Assembly: GCF_937980635.1 (NCBI RefSeq) | Contig: NZ_CALJPG010000008.1 | Coordinates: 66,114-130,113, forward strand | Origin: an uncultured Campylobacter sp. | Lineage (GTDB): Bacteria > Campylobacterota > Campylobacteria > Campylobacterales > Campylobacteraceae | Length of the DNA stretch: 64,000 bases | Direction: 5' to 3' | Shown here: one piece after another, positions 26,675 to 36,780 of the stretch | Numbering within the stretch: position 1 is the stretch's first letter | How the letters are laid out: the number at the start of each line of letters is the position of its first letter | Program-made: the position numbers and the translations under genes | Notes under the pieces: generated by a model | What the model saw: only the letters and a program-made list of their open reading frames with translations | The model's database searches: none | Told to the model about the DNA's origin: nothing

Positions 26675-28588
26675 CTAACCCCTCACAAACTCATCTACAA
26701 GCGCCGCGACCTGCTCTATGCCGATGCGCCAAAACTCGCTTTTATTGATGTCAAAGCCGAATTTTGCCACTAGCTTTTGCGGCGCGTCGCTGCCGCCCGA
26801 GCTTAAAAACTCCGTGTAAATTTGAACGAAATTTTCGAGCCTGCCGCTCTTATACAGCCCGTAAAGCGCGAGCACCAAAAGCTGCGCATAGGCGTAGGAG
26901 TAGCAGTAAAACGGTGTGTGAATGAAGTGCGGGATGTAGCTCCACCAGCTTTTGTAATGATCCTGCAAGATTAGCTCGCCCGCAAACATCTTGCGCGACT
27001 CCTCCATCCACAGCTCACCCACCTGCTCAACGCTTAGCTCATCCGCGCTCGCATGCACACGCCGCTCAAAGGTCGTAAATCCGATCTGGCGGTAAAGCGT
27101 CGCGAAGATATCTTCGATTTTTGCCGCAAGCATCGCTCGCAGCGCGGCTTTATCGTTTGCAGTCTGCGAGGGCGTATCCGTATCGCTCGCAGCAAGCTCG
27201 CACGAACCCGCAGAGTCTTGCGAGGCGGAGTTTTTTACGGCGCGCTCGTTTGGAATTTCACCGACCAGGGCCTCTTGCGAAGCGCCGCGCTTTAAATTTT
27301 GCGAGCTGTCGGAGGCGGCGGCACTTTTTAAATTTAGCGAGCCGTTTAAATTTGAAAAATTTTCGCGCATATAATCAAACACCAGCATCTCGCAGAAAAC
27401 CGACGCGGTCTCTGCCGTCGTTAGCGGCGTAAAGGAGTTAAAATAGCCCACGCCGTAGCTTAGATACTGATGTATCGCGTGCCCCAGCTCGTGCGCGAGG
27501 GTAAATACGTCGCGGCGCTTACGGGTAAAATTTAAAAGCACGAAAGGGTGCGTATCACGCGAGCCGGAATGCGAAAATGCGCCGCTTTGCTTATTTTGCG
27601 CGGGCATCGCGTCGATCCAGTTTCGCTCAAACGCGATCAGCGCGATCTGCTTAAATTTCAGGCTAAATTTTTCAAACGCCGCAAGCACGATCTGCTTAGC
27701 CTGCTCAAAGCTAAACTCGCTCTCGTCGCTACCGAGCGGCGCGTATCTGTCGTAATCATACAGCGCGTCGTAGCCTAAAATTTCGCGCTTTTTAGCGTAA
27801 AATTTGCCGACTAGATCAAAGCTTCGCTCCGTCTCTGCGATCAGCGCATCGACACTTGCGATGTTTATCTGATTTTCCTCATGCATCACCGCCTCGGCTT
27901 TATCGTAGCCGCGCAGCTCGCAGCGAATTTTAAGATCGGTTTTGATCATATTGTAGATGTAGCCAAGCAGGTGGGAATTTTGCTCTAGCACCGCACTTAG
28001 CGAGGCTGCGGCGTCCTTTCGCACCTCGCGATCGGAGCTATGAAGCAGGCTTAAAATTTCCTCCTCGCCTAGCTTTCGCCCGCGAAAATCAAAGCTCATC
28101 CGCGCCATGCTCTCGTCAAAAAGCCGCGAAAATGCCTCGCCGCTTACGGGCGAAGTTTTTAAAAGCACGCTTTCTTGCGGCAAGCTTAGCTGGTGGGCCT
28201 TGCGCTGCTTAAGCAAGCTCAAATAATATTTAAATCTCCCGCTTCCTGCGATAAACTCGTCCTGTTTTGCGGCATCAAGCTCGTTAAACTCGAGCTCGAA
28301 AAAAAGTAGGCTCTGCGAAATGTCGTTGCAAGCCTGCTCCGTCTTGGCTTGCTGCGCCCCAAGGCTCGTATCTCGCGCGAATCTTAGATGCGCAAAGCTC
28401 ATTATCTTGCCGATCTGCTCGCTGATGCTCTCATAAAGCTCAAGCGCGCCTAAAAATTCCTCCGCGCCAAGAGCGTGCAGCTTGTCTTTAAATTTAGCTT
28501 CAAAATCCCTAGCCTGCGTAGCCGCGCTATCTATCGCGCCGCTAAATTCAGCTTCGTTTGCAAATAGCTCGCCTAAATTCCAATTCAT
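26675..28588 (-). CDS. pepF: oligoendopeptidase F, M3 zinc peptidase, with an insert
   Basis: Cleaves oligopeptides in the cytoplasm. The zinc motif is HELGHAIHQYL (about 367-371), with the distal ligand in the TAETASVFCEMLVFD helix. I chose the ATG at 28588, with AAGGAA upstream; the longer frame begins at a TTG without support. It gives about 637 residues, longer than the usual 570-600, because about 65 hydrophilic residues (near 413-480, rich in Ser, Ala, Asn, Gln and Asp) sit just after the zinc-ligand helix. It is the first gene of the pepF-SspB-helicase-truB run. Confidence 0.9.
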   Translation of the reverse strand: MNWNLGELFANEAEFSGAIDSAATQARDFEAKFKDKLHALGAEEFLGALELYESISEQIGKIMSFAHLRFARDTSLGAQQAKTEQACNDISQSLLFFELEFNELDAAKQDEFIAGSGRFKYYLSLLKQRKAHQLSLPQESVLLKTSPVSGEAFSRLFDESMARMSFDFRGRKLGEEEILSLLHSSDREVRKDAAASLSAVLEQNSHLLGYIYNMIKTDLKIRCELRGYDKAEAVMHEENQINIASVDALIAETERSFDLVGKFYAKKREILGYDALYDYDRYAPLGSDESEFSFEQAKQIVLAAFEKFSLKFKQIALIAFERNWIDAMPAQNKQSGAFSHSGSRDTHPFVLLNFTRKRRDVFTLAHELGHAIHQYLSYGVGYFNSFTPLTTAETASVFCEMLVFDYMRENFSNLNGSLNLKSAAASDSSQNLKRGASQEALVGEIPNERAVKNSASQDSAGSCELAASDTDTPSQTANDKAALRAMLAAKIEDIFATLYRQIGFTTFERRVHASADELSVEQVGELWMEESRKMFAGELILQDHYKSWWSYIPHFIHTPFYCYSYAYAQLLVLALYGLYKSGRLENFVQIYTEFLSSGGSDAPQKLVAKFGFDINKSEFWRIGIEQVAALVDEFVRG

Positions 28589-28636
28589 CGATTTCCTTTT
28601 AAAATTTTTGGATAATTTTATCAAAAAAGAATAAGT

Positions 28637-28682
28637 AAAATTTTAAAAACCGCGAGATCCGCCGCTCCAGCGGGATTCGCGG
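28637..28682 (-). terminator. Rho-independent terminator of sstT
   Basis: On the minus strand, CCGCGA...TCGCGG arms (28682-28677 and 28655-28650) with an inner CCGC/GCGG stem are followed by TTTTTAAAATTTT. It lies 18 bases after the sstT stop. Confidence 0.85.
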
Positions 28683-28699
28683 TAAAATTTTAAGGTGAG

Positions 28700-29959
28700 T
28701 TATTTTTGCATACTTTGCGACGCGATCGCCGTAAAAATCACGTCCGTGGAGCTATTGATCGCGGTCTCTACTGAGTCTTGAATCACGCCGATGATGAAGC
28801 CGATCGCGACTACCTGCATTGCGATATCGTTTGAGATATTAAAGAGCGAACACGCAAGCGGTATCAGCATCAATGAGCCGCCTGGCACGCCGCTAGCGCC
28901 GCACGCACCGACCGCCGAGACCACGCAAAGCAGTAGCGCTGTCCAAAAATCGGGGCGCACGCCAAGCGTATGAGCTGCAGCAAGCGCCAAGATCGCGATT
29001 ACCACCGCAGCGCCCGCCATATTTATCGTAGCTCCCAAAGGGATCGAGATCGAGCTTAGCTCGTCGCTGATACCGAGCTTTTTACATAAATTTAAATTTA
29101 CGGGGATATTCGCCGCCGAGCTGCGGGTGAAAAACGCCGTGAGGCCGCTTTCGCGCAAGCAGGTAAATACGAGCGGATATGGATTTTTCTTAATCACCGC
29201 AAAGACGATGAGCGGATTTACCACGAGGGCTACGAACGCCATCGCACCTACTAGCACGACTACTATTCGCACGTACCCAAGCAGCGCATCGACGCCGGTT
29301 TGATACACAGTAGAAGCTACTAGACCGAAAATTCCAAACGGCGCGAGTTGGATTACGAACTGCACGATTTTGGTTACCGCTTCGCTCAGATCGGTAAAAA
29401 TTTTCTTTGTTTCATTAGTACAAAATTTAAGCGCGACGCCAAGACCTATCGCCCAGGTTAAAATTCCTACGTAGTTTCCGTGTGCGATAGCGTTTAGCGG
29501 ATTATCTACGACCTTAAAAAGCAGATCTTTTAGCACAATCCAAACGCTTGCAGGAACCGTATTTTCCGCCGCGCCGACATTGCTTAGAGCAAGCTCCGTA
29601 GGGAATAAAAAGCTGGTCGCCACCCCCACGCACGAGGCTAAAAAGGTGCCTACAATATATAGGACGACCACGCGTTTTAAGCCGCTTGCACTGCCGTATT
29701 GTTTATTTACGATCGAGCTTAAAATCAAGATAAAAACTAAAATCGGAGCTACCGCTTTAAGGGCGCCTACGAATAAATTTCCTAAAATTTCCGCAAAAGC
29801 TACTACGTTTATTAAAAACGAATTGTGCTCTGCCGCAATATCGCCTGCCGTCGAACGCGCAGCAAAGCCCAAAATGGCGCCTATTATCAAGCCTGTAACT
29901 ATGCGCAGGACTAGATTTTTATCTTTGTAGCTAGCTACTAATTTTTGAATGGAACTCAT
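28700..29959 (-). CDS. sstT: serine/threonine:sodium symporter SstT
   Basis: A dicarboxylate/amino acid:cation symporter (DAACS) family protein in the inner membrane, with about eight helices and two re-entrant loops. Visible motifs are the TRSSAANIPVNLNL serine-rich loop, ISIPLGATINMAGAAV, and the ACGASGVPGGSLMLIPLA loop, all close to SstT. Length 419 fits. Serine is a main carbon source in Campylobacter. It is divergent from metK, an order I recall from C. jejuni. Confidence 0.92.
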   Translation of the reverse strand: MSSIQKLVASYKDKNLVLRIVTGLIIGAILGFAARSTAGDIAAEHNSFLINVVAFAEILGNLFVGALKAVAPILVFILILSSIVNKQYGSASGLKRVVVLYIVGTFLASCVGVATSFLFPTELALSNVGAAENTVPASVWIVLKDLLFKVVDNPLNAIAHGNYVGILTWAIGLGVALKFCTNETKKIFTDLSEAVTKIVQFVIQLAPFGIFGLVASTVYQTGVDALLGYVRIVVVLVGAMAFVALVVNPLIVFAVIKKNPYPLVFTCLRESGLTAFFTRSSAANIPVNLNLCKKLGISDELSSISIPLGATINMAGAAVVIAILALAAAHTLGVRPDFWTALLLCVVSAVGACGASGVPGGSLMLIPLACSLFNISNDIAMQVVAIGFIIGVIQDSVETAINSSTDVIFTAIASQSMQK

Positions 29960-30103
29960 TTTTTACCTTTCAATCAAAACATCGTTTGAAATATATCGAA
30001 ATTTTATTTAAGCACATTTAAATTTGGGCGAAATTTCGTAATTTTTAGTTAATCTTAAAACCTCGTTGGATAAAATGCCCCGAAATTTTAATCAGGAGCA
30101 GAT

Positions 30104-31303
30104 ATGTATCTTTTCACAAGCGAAGTAGTAAGCCCAGGACATCCCGATAAATGCGCCGATATCATCGCAGACAGCATCGTGGATGAAATTTTAAAACAAG
30201 ACCCCAACGGGCGCGTCGCAGCGGAGGTTTTCATCGCGGGCAAACACGTAGTAATTGGCGGCGAAGTAAACGCCAAGATCGATTTTACCCACGACGATTA
30301 CCGCCACATCGTAAAGGGCGCGCTTAGCGAGATTGGTTACAACGACAACCCCTACTTTACGCGCGCACAGTGCCTGCATCCGCAGGATCTGCAAGTGGAT
30401 GTATTTTTAAACCAGCAAAGCCCCGACATCAACCAAGGCGTTGATCAAGAGGGCGGCGAGATCGGCGCGGGGGATCAGGGCATAATGTTCGGCTTCGCAA
30501 GCTGCGAGACGAAAAATTTTATGCCGGCGGCGATCACCTACGCGAGGCTTCTTTGCGATCACGTCTATGCCTACGCAAAATCTCATCCCAACGAGCTTGG
30601 CGTCGATATTAAGACGCAGGTTAGCGTCGATTACGGCACGAAAAGCAATTTTGAGGAGTGCAAGCCGCAAAGCATCCATACCATCGTGGTTTCCGCGCCC
30701 TGCGTCGAGAGCATGAGCATAGAGCGCGTCCGAGATCTAATCGGAAATTTAATCGATTCGGCGGGACTTCCGAAGGAGCTTTACGACAAAAGCAAGACTA
30801 TCATCTACATCAATCCGACCGGCCGCTACGTAAATCACAGCTCGCTTCACGACAGCGGCCTAACGGGGCGCAAACTAATCGTAGATAGCTTCGGCGGCTA
30901 CAGCCCTATAGGCGGCGGCGCTCAAAGTAGCAAAGACTACACTAAGGTCGATCGCAGCGGGCTTTATGCGGCGCGCTATATCGCCAAAAACATCGTCGCG
31001 GCGGGGCTCGCGAAAAAATGCATCGTCCAACTTAGCTACGCAATCGGCGTCGCAAAGCCCGTCAGCGTCAGCGTTGATTGCATGGGGACGAATTTAGGCG
31101 CAGCTAGCGACGATGAGCTATCTGCTTTCGTGCTTGAAAAATTCCCGCTCACTCCGCGCTGGATCATCGATAAATTTGGTCTTGATCGCCCGGGCAAAGG
31201 AAGCTTTCTCTACGCCGACGTCGCCGCACGCGGACAGGTCGGAAACGACGAGTACCCGTGGGAGCAGCTTGATAGCGCAGAGCTTTTTAAGGCTTTGAAA
31301 TAA
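30104..31303 (+). CDS. metK: S-adenosylmethionine synthetase
   Basis: Makes SAM from methionine and ATP. Signatures: SPGHPDKCADIIADSIVDEIL at the start, GAGDQGIMFGFA, and GGGAQSSKDYTKVDRSGLYAARYIAKNIVAAG (the GGG-A-S-KD-TKVDRS phosphate loop, a variant of the usual GGGAFSGKD). The 399 residues are typical. AGGAGC lies before the ATG, and a TAAAAT -10-like box lies around 30068. A terminator-like hairpin lies about 80 bases after the stop. Confidence 0.97.
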   Translation: MYLFTSEVVSPGHPDKCADIIADSIVDEILKQDPNGRVAAEVFIAGKHVVIGGEVNAKIDFTHDDYRHIVKGALSEIGYNDNPYFTRAQCLHPQDLQVDVFLNQQSPDINQGVDQEGGEIGAGDQGIMFGFASCETKNFMPAAITYARLLCDHVYAYAKSHPNELGVDIKTQVSVDYGTKSNFEECKPQSIHTIVVSAPCVESMSIERVRDLIGNLIDSAGLPKELYDKSKTIIYINPTGRYVNHSSLHDSGLTGRKLIVDSFGGYSPIGGGAQSSKDYTKVDRSGLYAARYIAKNIVAAGLAKKCIVQLSYAIGVAKPVSVSVDCMGTNLGAASDDELSAFVLEKFPLTPRWIIDKFGLDRPGKGSFLYADVAARGQVGNDEYPWEQLDSAELFKALK

Positions 31304-32344
31304 AATTTTGCGCTTTGTGGCAGCGCTCTTTTTAGCTTATGACATTCGCTAGGCTTGCAGCAGCGAGCCTAGCTCAATATTCTACGCGGCTTTGCATGCC
31401 GTGTAGTTTTATCGCATCCCAAAAAATAGCGTTGCGACAAAATTCTAAGCCGTGAAATTTAAGAGTTTTCGCAGGTAGAATTGAATTTTAAAATTTTAAG
31501 CCTAACTCGCGCAAAATTTTAAAATTGGCGCGGTGAAATTCCAAGGCTGAGCCCGTCTAGTTTAGTGATAAATTCTAACTATAGCAGGCTTTAAAAGTAT
31601 TTGCATACAAGCTTTAAATCTGCAATCGCTTAAAATGAAATTTGACCTACAAAATTTTTCCTAACGCGCTTTGTACTTAATCTCCGAAGGACAAAATTTT
31701 AAATTCTCATTGCTTATGATGTTTAAGCGTGTAAATTTTAAATTTTGCATTTTATTTGAAGTTTGCCGCTTTTATATAGAAAGAAAACCCGAAGCAAATT
31801 CCATTCAAAAGCAGTATCGGCAAGACAAAAACACCAAAATTTTAAAATGTGGAATTTATGAAAGCTACTAATAAAATTTCAGATTGGCACGCTTCGCCAA
31901 AGCTCCCCCGCTAACTACGCGAAATGAAAAAGTAAGATTAATTCGCCTAGCGCGATGGTCGCTCGCAAGCGAGCACGGCGGAACATCAAGCTTAAATAAC
32001 GCAAAAGATAAAAGAATAAAGCAAAAAGATAGGAGGCTCAGGGCTTGATAAAATTCTAGCCTTGTGCGGCGGCAACCGAGCGGCTTTTAAATTGGGCTTT
32101 AAACGCAGTGATGCAAATTGCGCGCCTTAACTTAAATGCTAAAGCGGCGATAAAATTTCATCGCCGCTTTCATAAATTAAAATTTTAAAGATACTGCCAA
32201 ACTACGCAGCTGCAATAAGCAAATCGCCTGCATTTTAATCACCCGCGCCTCGCCTAAATTGCCGATAAAATTTAAGCCGCATTCACCTTTATCTGGCGCT
32301 TAGTTTAGCCGCGCGGCATAAAAACGCAGCTAAAAAATGAAGCA
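31304..32344. other. gene-free kilobase between metK and the TRAP protein gene
   Basis: It holds the metK terminator hairpins near its start and then no supported gene. The only sizeable frame (31671-31871, plus) has no ribosome-binding site. RAATTY hexamers are frequent. A short perfect hairpin, GCTCGC-AA-GCGAGC, lies near 31961-31974. I saw no tRNA-like cloverleaf. Confidence 0.5.
31382..31410 (+). terminator. probable terminator downstream of metK
   Basis: CTACGCGGC (31382-31390) pairs with GCCGTGTAG (31398-31406) with one mismatch, followed by TTTT. A second hairpin with perfect 8-base arms GCTAGGCT/AGCCTAGC lies just before (31348-31373). Confidence 0.6.
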
Positions 32345-33529
32345 CTATTTCGTCTGATTATCCTCGTTTTTTGGAGCGGCAGTACTTGCATTTATCTCAC
32401 TGGCTGCGCTATTTACGGGCTCAGGAACAGAGATTTTTTTCACCGAAGCAGTGAAATTTTGCTCGGCTTCAACATCTCCCGTTTTTTCGATATATGTAAA
32501 ATCACCCATCTTCGTCCACGTTCTAGCTTTAGCTAAAAACGCCTTTTGGCTCTCCCAAATCTCTTTGAAATCGGGATTTTTCTCGCTTTCTTCGGCTAAA
32601 ATTTCATCCGTTGCTTTGCGAAGCGCACGCATAATTTCAGGCGAAAAAGAGCGAATCTGAACATTCGGATATTTCTTTTTGATCTCGTCCCAAATTATTA
32701 CGTTTTTATAAAACGTCTCGTTTTCTGCGTATTCGCGCGCCTTTGCGATCGAAGCCTCTAGGATATTTTGCAAATCCTTAGGAAGCTTCTGCCAAGTTTG
32801 TAGATTTATCACGATCTGCTGCTCGCTAGCGGGTTCTTGCCATCCCGTATAATAGTAATTTGCGACCTTGTGAAAGCCTAGAGGTATATCAAAGCTAGGA
32901 CTTGCCCACTCGACCGCATCGATAGTGCCCATCTCTAGCGCCATATATAGCTCACCTACCGGTATCGTAGCGACTGCGACGCCAAGGCGGCTCATAACCT
33001 CCCCGCCAAAGCTTGGAATTCTAAATTTAAGCCCTTTTAGATCATCTAGCGTATTAATCTCTTTTTTAAACCAGCCACCCATCTGCATGCCACTATTTAG
33101 AATATTAAAGACCTTTAAATTGCTTTTAGCATAGAATTTATCCGCTAGCTCCTTACCCCCGCCAAAGTAATACCAAGCGTGCTGCTCATCTTTCGTCATA
33201 CCAAAAGGCACAGTCGTAAACAGCATATTCGCGCTATTTTTACCTTTATAATAGTAGCTTGCAGTATAGCCTAAATCGTATTGTCCGTTTTTGACCATAT
33301 CATAGATCGCAAAAGGCGCTTTATGTTTGCTAGGCGCGTCGATGCTGATTTTCAGCCTGCCATCAGACATACTATCTGCAAGATCTGCCATACGCTTAGC
33401 GACATCGCCTACGATAGGCATACTAAGCTCGTAAGTCTGAGCTAGCTTAAGGCGATAAATTTTCTTATCCGCGCCCCACAGCGACGTGGCTATAATCAAA
33501 CTTAATCCGACAAGAATCGATTTTTTCAT
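32345..33529 (-). CDS. TRAP transporter periplasmic substrate-binding protein (orphan)
   Basis: A DctP-type (PF03480) solute receptor. A Sec signal peptide (about 1-19, cleaved after LWG-A) is followed by the fold with GDVAKRMADLADSMSDGRLKI, GLKFRIPSFGGEV (the Arg that binds carboxylates lies here), and GTIDAVEWASPSFDIPLGFHKVANYYY. The last motif is typical of the branch annotated for mannitol/chloroaromatics or keto acids. A C-terminal tail of about 35 residues rich in Ala, Asn and Ser is extra. No DctQ or DctM membrane subunit genes lie beside it. The ligand is unknown. Confidence 0.85.
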   Translation of the reverse strand: MKKSILVGLSLIIATSLWGADKKIYRLKLAQTYELSMPIVGDVAKRMADLADSMSDGRLKISIDAPSKHKAPFAIYDMVKNGQYDLGYTASYYYKGKNSANMLFTTVPFGMTKDEQHAWYYFGGGKELADKFYAKSNLKVFNILNSGMQMGGWFKKEINTLDDLKGLKFRIPSFGGEVMSRLGVAVATIPVGELYMALEMGTIDAVEWASPSFDIPLGFHKVANYYYTGWQEPASEQQIVINLQTWQKLPKDLQNILEASIAKAREYAENETFYKNVIIWDEIKKKYPNVQIRSFSPEIMRALRKATDEILAEESEKNPDFKEIWESQKAFLAKARTWTKMGDFTYIEKTGDVEAEQNFTASVKKISVPEPVNSAASEINASTAAPKNEDNQTK

Positions 33530-33650
33530 ATACTACTCCCAAAGTGAAATGGTGCGAATTTTATATAAAATCATCTAAATTCACGCTTTTATAACTAGCT
33601 TTTAAGCGAAATTTTCGCACAATTGCAGCCAAATTCGATAAGGAAAGGGC

Positions 33651-34997
33651 ATGCAAGAAAAACATTACGAAGTAATAATCATAGGCGGCGGTATCACGGG
33701 CAGCGCGCTAGCGTACGTACTGGCGGAATTTAGCGGGATCGAAAATATCGCTCTACTTGAAAAATACGAAGGGCTTGCGACGCTAAATTCTAAAGCCAGC
33801 GCAAACTCCCAGACGATTCATTGCGGCGACATCGAGACCAACTACGACCTGCAAAAAGCGACCGAAGTCAAGCGCAAGGCGGATATGATCGTGAAATATT
33901 GCCAAAAGCACGGATATGAGAATAAATTTTTATTTCAGGGGCAGAAAATGGCTCTTGGCGTGGGCGAAAGCGAGGTAGAGCTAATTAAAGAGCGCTTTGA
34001 GAAATTTAAAGAGCTTTATCCGTATCTGCAGCTTTTCGACAAGGAAGCACTTAAGAAAATCGAGCCCAAGCTAGTTTTTGACGGGCGTGGCGAGGAGCGA
34101 GCGGAGGATATCGTAGCGATGGGCGTGCAATCGGGAGTTTACACGACGATCGATTACGGAGCGATGGCGAATTCCTTCGTACAAAACGCTAAAAACGTAG
34201 AGGGCAAAACCTGCGATCTGTATCTCAACACCGAGGTGCAAAACATCACTAAAGTAGGCGATAAGCTCTATATCCGCACAGCAAATAGACTCTCTCTAAG
34301 CGCCGATTTCGTAGTCGTAGATGCGGGCGCTCACTCGCTGTGGCTGGCGCACAAAATGGGGCTTGGGCAGGATCTTAGCACGATTTGCATCGCGGGCAGC
34401 TTCTATCTAACCAAGCAAAAGCTTCTAAATGGCAAGGTTTACATGATGCAAAACCCAAAGCTTCCATTTGCCGCGCTTCACGGCGACCCCGATCTTTTGG
34501 CGGACGGCTGCACGAGATTTGGTCCTACCGCACTTACGATGCCGAAGCTCGAGCGCTACAAGGGCTGTCGTTCGGTGCCGGAATTTTTTCAGTCATTAAA
34601 TTTTGACATGGACGTAGCCAAGGTCATTTGGCAAAATTTTGGCGATAGCGAGGTAAGGGACTTCTTAATCCGCAATATAGGCTTTGAGATACCGATTTTA
34701 GGCAAAAAGCTTTTCGTCAAAAATGCGCGCAAGATCATACCTAGCATCCGCGAGGAGGATATTTATTATGCCAAGGGCTTTGGCGGCGTGCGCCCGCAAG
34801 TAATTTCACACTCGCAAAAAAAGCTGCTTTTAGGCGAAGCTAGAATAGGTGAAAATCCGGGGATTATCTTTAATATGACCCCAAGCCCCGGCGCTACGAG
34901 CTGCTTAGGCAACGCGCTTCGCGACGCAAAAAGTGCCTGCGAATATTTGGGAGCGAGCTTTGATGATGCAAAATTTGACGCGGAAATGATGCAATAA
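33651..34997 (+). CDS. mqo: malate:quinone oxidoreductase
   Basis: An FAD-linked peripheral membrane enzyme oxidising malate to oxaloacetate and reducing quinone. Rossmann motif IIIGGGITGSALA lies at about 9-21, followed by ALLEKYEGLATLNSKASANSQTIHCG. The C-terminal FAD region contains GFGGVRPQVI. It belongs to the short FAD-dependent Mqo form found in Campylobacter, at 448 residues. I recall it next to pyk in C. jejuni, as it is here. AAGGAAAGGGC precedes the ATG. Confidence 0.88.
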   Translation: MQEKHYEVIIIGGGITGSALAYVLAEFSGIENIALLEKYEGLATLNSKASANSQTIHCGDIETNYDLQKATEVKRKADMIVKYCQKHGYENKFLFQGQKMALGVGESEVELIKERFEKFKELYPYLQLFDKEALKKIEPKLVFDGRGEERAEDIVAMGVQSGVYTTIDYGAMANSFVQNAKNVEGKTCDLYLNTEVQNITKVGDKLYIRTANRLSLSADFVVVDAGAHSLWLAHKMGLGQDLSTICIAGSFYLTKQKLLNGKVYMMQNPKLPFAALHGDPDLLADGCTRFGPTALTMPKLERYKGCRSVPEFFQSLNFDMDVAKVIWQNFGDSEVRDFLIRNIGFEIPILGKKLFVKNARKIIPSIREEDIYYAKGFGGVRPQVISHSQKKLLLGEARIGENPGIIFNMTPSPGATSCLGNALRDAKSACEYLGASFDDAKFDAEMMQ

Positions 34998-35310
34998 AGA
35001 GGAATTTTTAAAATTTCGCTCGGGCAAGAATTTTGAAATTTTACTTCGGCGAGGATTTTAGAATTTTGCTCGTGCTTTACGTATATAGGGGATTTTAGGA
35101 ATTTCATTCAAACGCAGATTTTTAGAATTTAACCTGCACTGCAAACTATGAAATTTTAAAATTTCGTCGTGCCGTAGAATTCTGAAATTCTCTCGCGCTA
35201 TAAAATTTTGAAATTCCTTCGCCTAGCGAATTTTAAAATTTAGAAATTTCAAAATTTCGCGCAAAATTTCGCCTAATACGGCGATAAATTTTAAATTTAA
35301 AGGAGAAAAG
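34998..35310. other. gene-free stretch of repeated GAAATTTT/GAATTTT words
   Basis: No gene is seen between mqo and pyk. The 313 bases are dominated by variants of GAAATTTT, GAATTTT and TTTTAAAATTT, for example near 35028, 35052, 35148, 35177, 35203 and 35230, at spacings of about 25-60 bases. Confidence 0.5.
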
Positions 35311-36780
35311 ATGCTTAAAAAAACCAAAATCCTAGCGACCATCGGACCCGCAAGCGACAGCGAGGAGATGATGAGCGCGATGGTAAAGGCGGGCTGCAAT
35401 GCCTTTAGGATGAACTTCAGCCACGGCACGCACGAGTATCACGAGGCAAATTTAAACAAAATCCGCGCCGTAGAAAAGAGCCTGGGCGTACGCGTAGGCG
35501 TCTTTCAGGACATCAGCGGTCCAAAGATCCGCGTCGGCAAACTCGAGGAAAATTTTAAATTAAAAACGGGCGATAAAATCACCTTCCTTCCTCGCGAAAT
35601 CATCGGTAAAAAGACCGCCCCGGGCGAATACGAGCTGTGTATCAACCACCCAGAAATTTTGCCGTTAATGAAAGTGGGCGAGTTTATCTATCTCTACGAC
35701 GGCTCGATCCGCGCCAAGGTAGTCGCAGTAAGCGAGCAAGGCGTGCGAGCGGTGCTCGAAAACGACGGCTTTTTAAGCTCGAATAAGGGGGTGAACTTCC
35801 CAAACACCCGCCTAAATATCGACGTCATCACGCAAAAAGATCTGGAAGATCTGCGCTGGGGCGCAGCGCACGGCGTAAATTTCGTAGGCATCTCCTTCGT
35901 GCAGTCGCAAAACGACATCCTGCGCGTGCGCGAAATTTTAAACTCGCTGGGCTCAAAAGCTAAAATTTACGCCAAGATCGAGAAATTCGACGCGGTCGAA
36001 AATATAGAGCAAATCATCGAGGCAAGCGACGGCATAATGGTCGCGCGCGGAGATCTGGGCATCGAGATGCCGTTTTATGAGATCCCGCGCATCCAAAAGC
36101 GCATCATAGCGTTAGCCAACGCCCGCTCAAAGCCTGTCATAACCGCCACGCAGATGATGCTTAGCATGACCGAGCACGAGCGCGCCACCAGAGCCGAGAT
36201 CAGCGACGTCGCAAACGCCGTGCTCGACGGCACCGACGCCGTGATGCTAAGCGAGGAGAGCGCCATCGGCAAAAACCCCGCAGCCGTGGTCGCCGCGATG
36301 AGCGAGACGATCCGCGAGACCGAAAAGATCTATCCTTACGATAAATTTAACGATTACGACTTCTACGACGAGACCGATATGATCACTTCAAGCACCGCAG
36401 CACTTGCCGCAAGGCTGGGCGCGGGCGCGATACTTTCGATCACGGGCTCGGGACGCTCGGCGATCAAACTCGCACGTAACCGCGCTAAAATCGACATCAT
36501 CGCAATCGCGCACGACGAGCAGACCGCGCACGCGCTAAGTCTCGTGTGGGGCGTAAATCCAGCGATGGTTAAGGAAAAAACTAGCATCAACTCGCTGCTC
36601 GCACGTATCATAAGCGAGGCTCTGCAGCGCGGGCTCATCGAAGAAGGCGGCACCTACGTGATGACGGCGGGCTTTCAAAGCGGCCATCCGGGCAGCACCG
36701 ACTATATCCGCATCATCAAAAAAGATCAGATCAATTTCTACCGCGACGCGGAGAAAACGGGCTTTGAAAGTAAAATTTAA
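35311..36780 (+). CDS. pyk: pyruvate kinase
   Basis: Converts phosphoenolpyruvate and ADP to pyruvate and ATP. Signatures are KTKILATIGPASDSEEMM with AFRMNFSHGTHEYH, DISGPKIRVGKL, ARGDLGIEMP, and MTEHERATRAEISDVANAVLDGTDAVMLSEESAIG. The catalytic IYAKIEKFDAVENI is present. The 489 residues show the full A, B and C domains. Because many Campylobacter lack upstream glycolytic phosphofructokinase, the enzyme may mainly serve amino acid catabolism, but that is family knowledge, not seen here. Confidence 0.96.
   Translation: MLKKTKILATIGPASDSEEMMSAMVKAGCNAFRMNFSHGTHEYHEANLNKIRAVEKSLGVRVGVFQDISGPKIRVGKLEENFKLKTGDKITFLPREIIGKKTAPGEYELCINHPEILPLMKVGEFIYLYDGSIRAKVVAVSEQGVRAVLENDGFLSSNKGVNFPNTRLNIDVITQKDLEDLRWGAAHGVNFVGISFVQSQNDILRVREILNSLGSKAKIYAKIEKFDAVENIEQIIEASDGIMVARGDLGIEMPFYEIPRIQKRIIALANARSKPVITATQMMLSMTEHERATRAEISDVANAVLDGTDAVMLSEESAIGKNPAAVVAAMSETIRETEKIYPYDKFNDYDFYDETDMITSSTAALAARLGAGAILSITGSGRSAIKLARNRAKIDIIAIAHDEQTAHALSLVWGVNPAMVKEKTSINSLLARIISEALQRGLIEEGGTYVMTAGFQSGHPGSTDYIRIIKKDQINFYRDAEKTGFESKI

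Noticed and set aside
31671..31871. 66-codon plus-strand frame after metK
   Set aside because: No ribosome-binding site, AT-driven composition, in a gene-free kilobase.
31961..31974. GCTCGC-AA-GCGAGC hairpin taken as an RNA gene
   Set aside because: Two-base loop, no conserved RNA pattern, no promoter.
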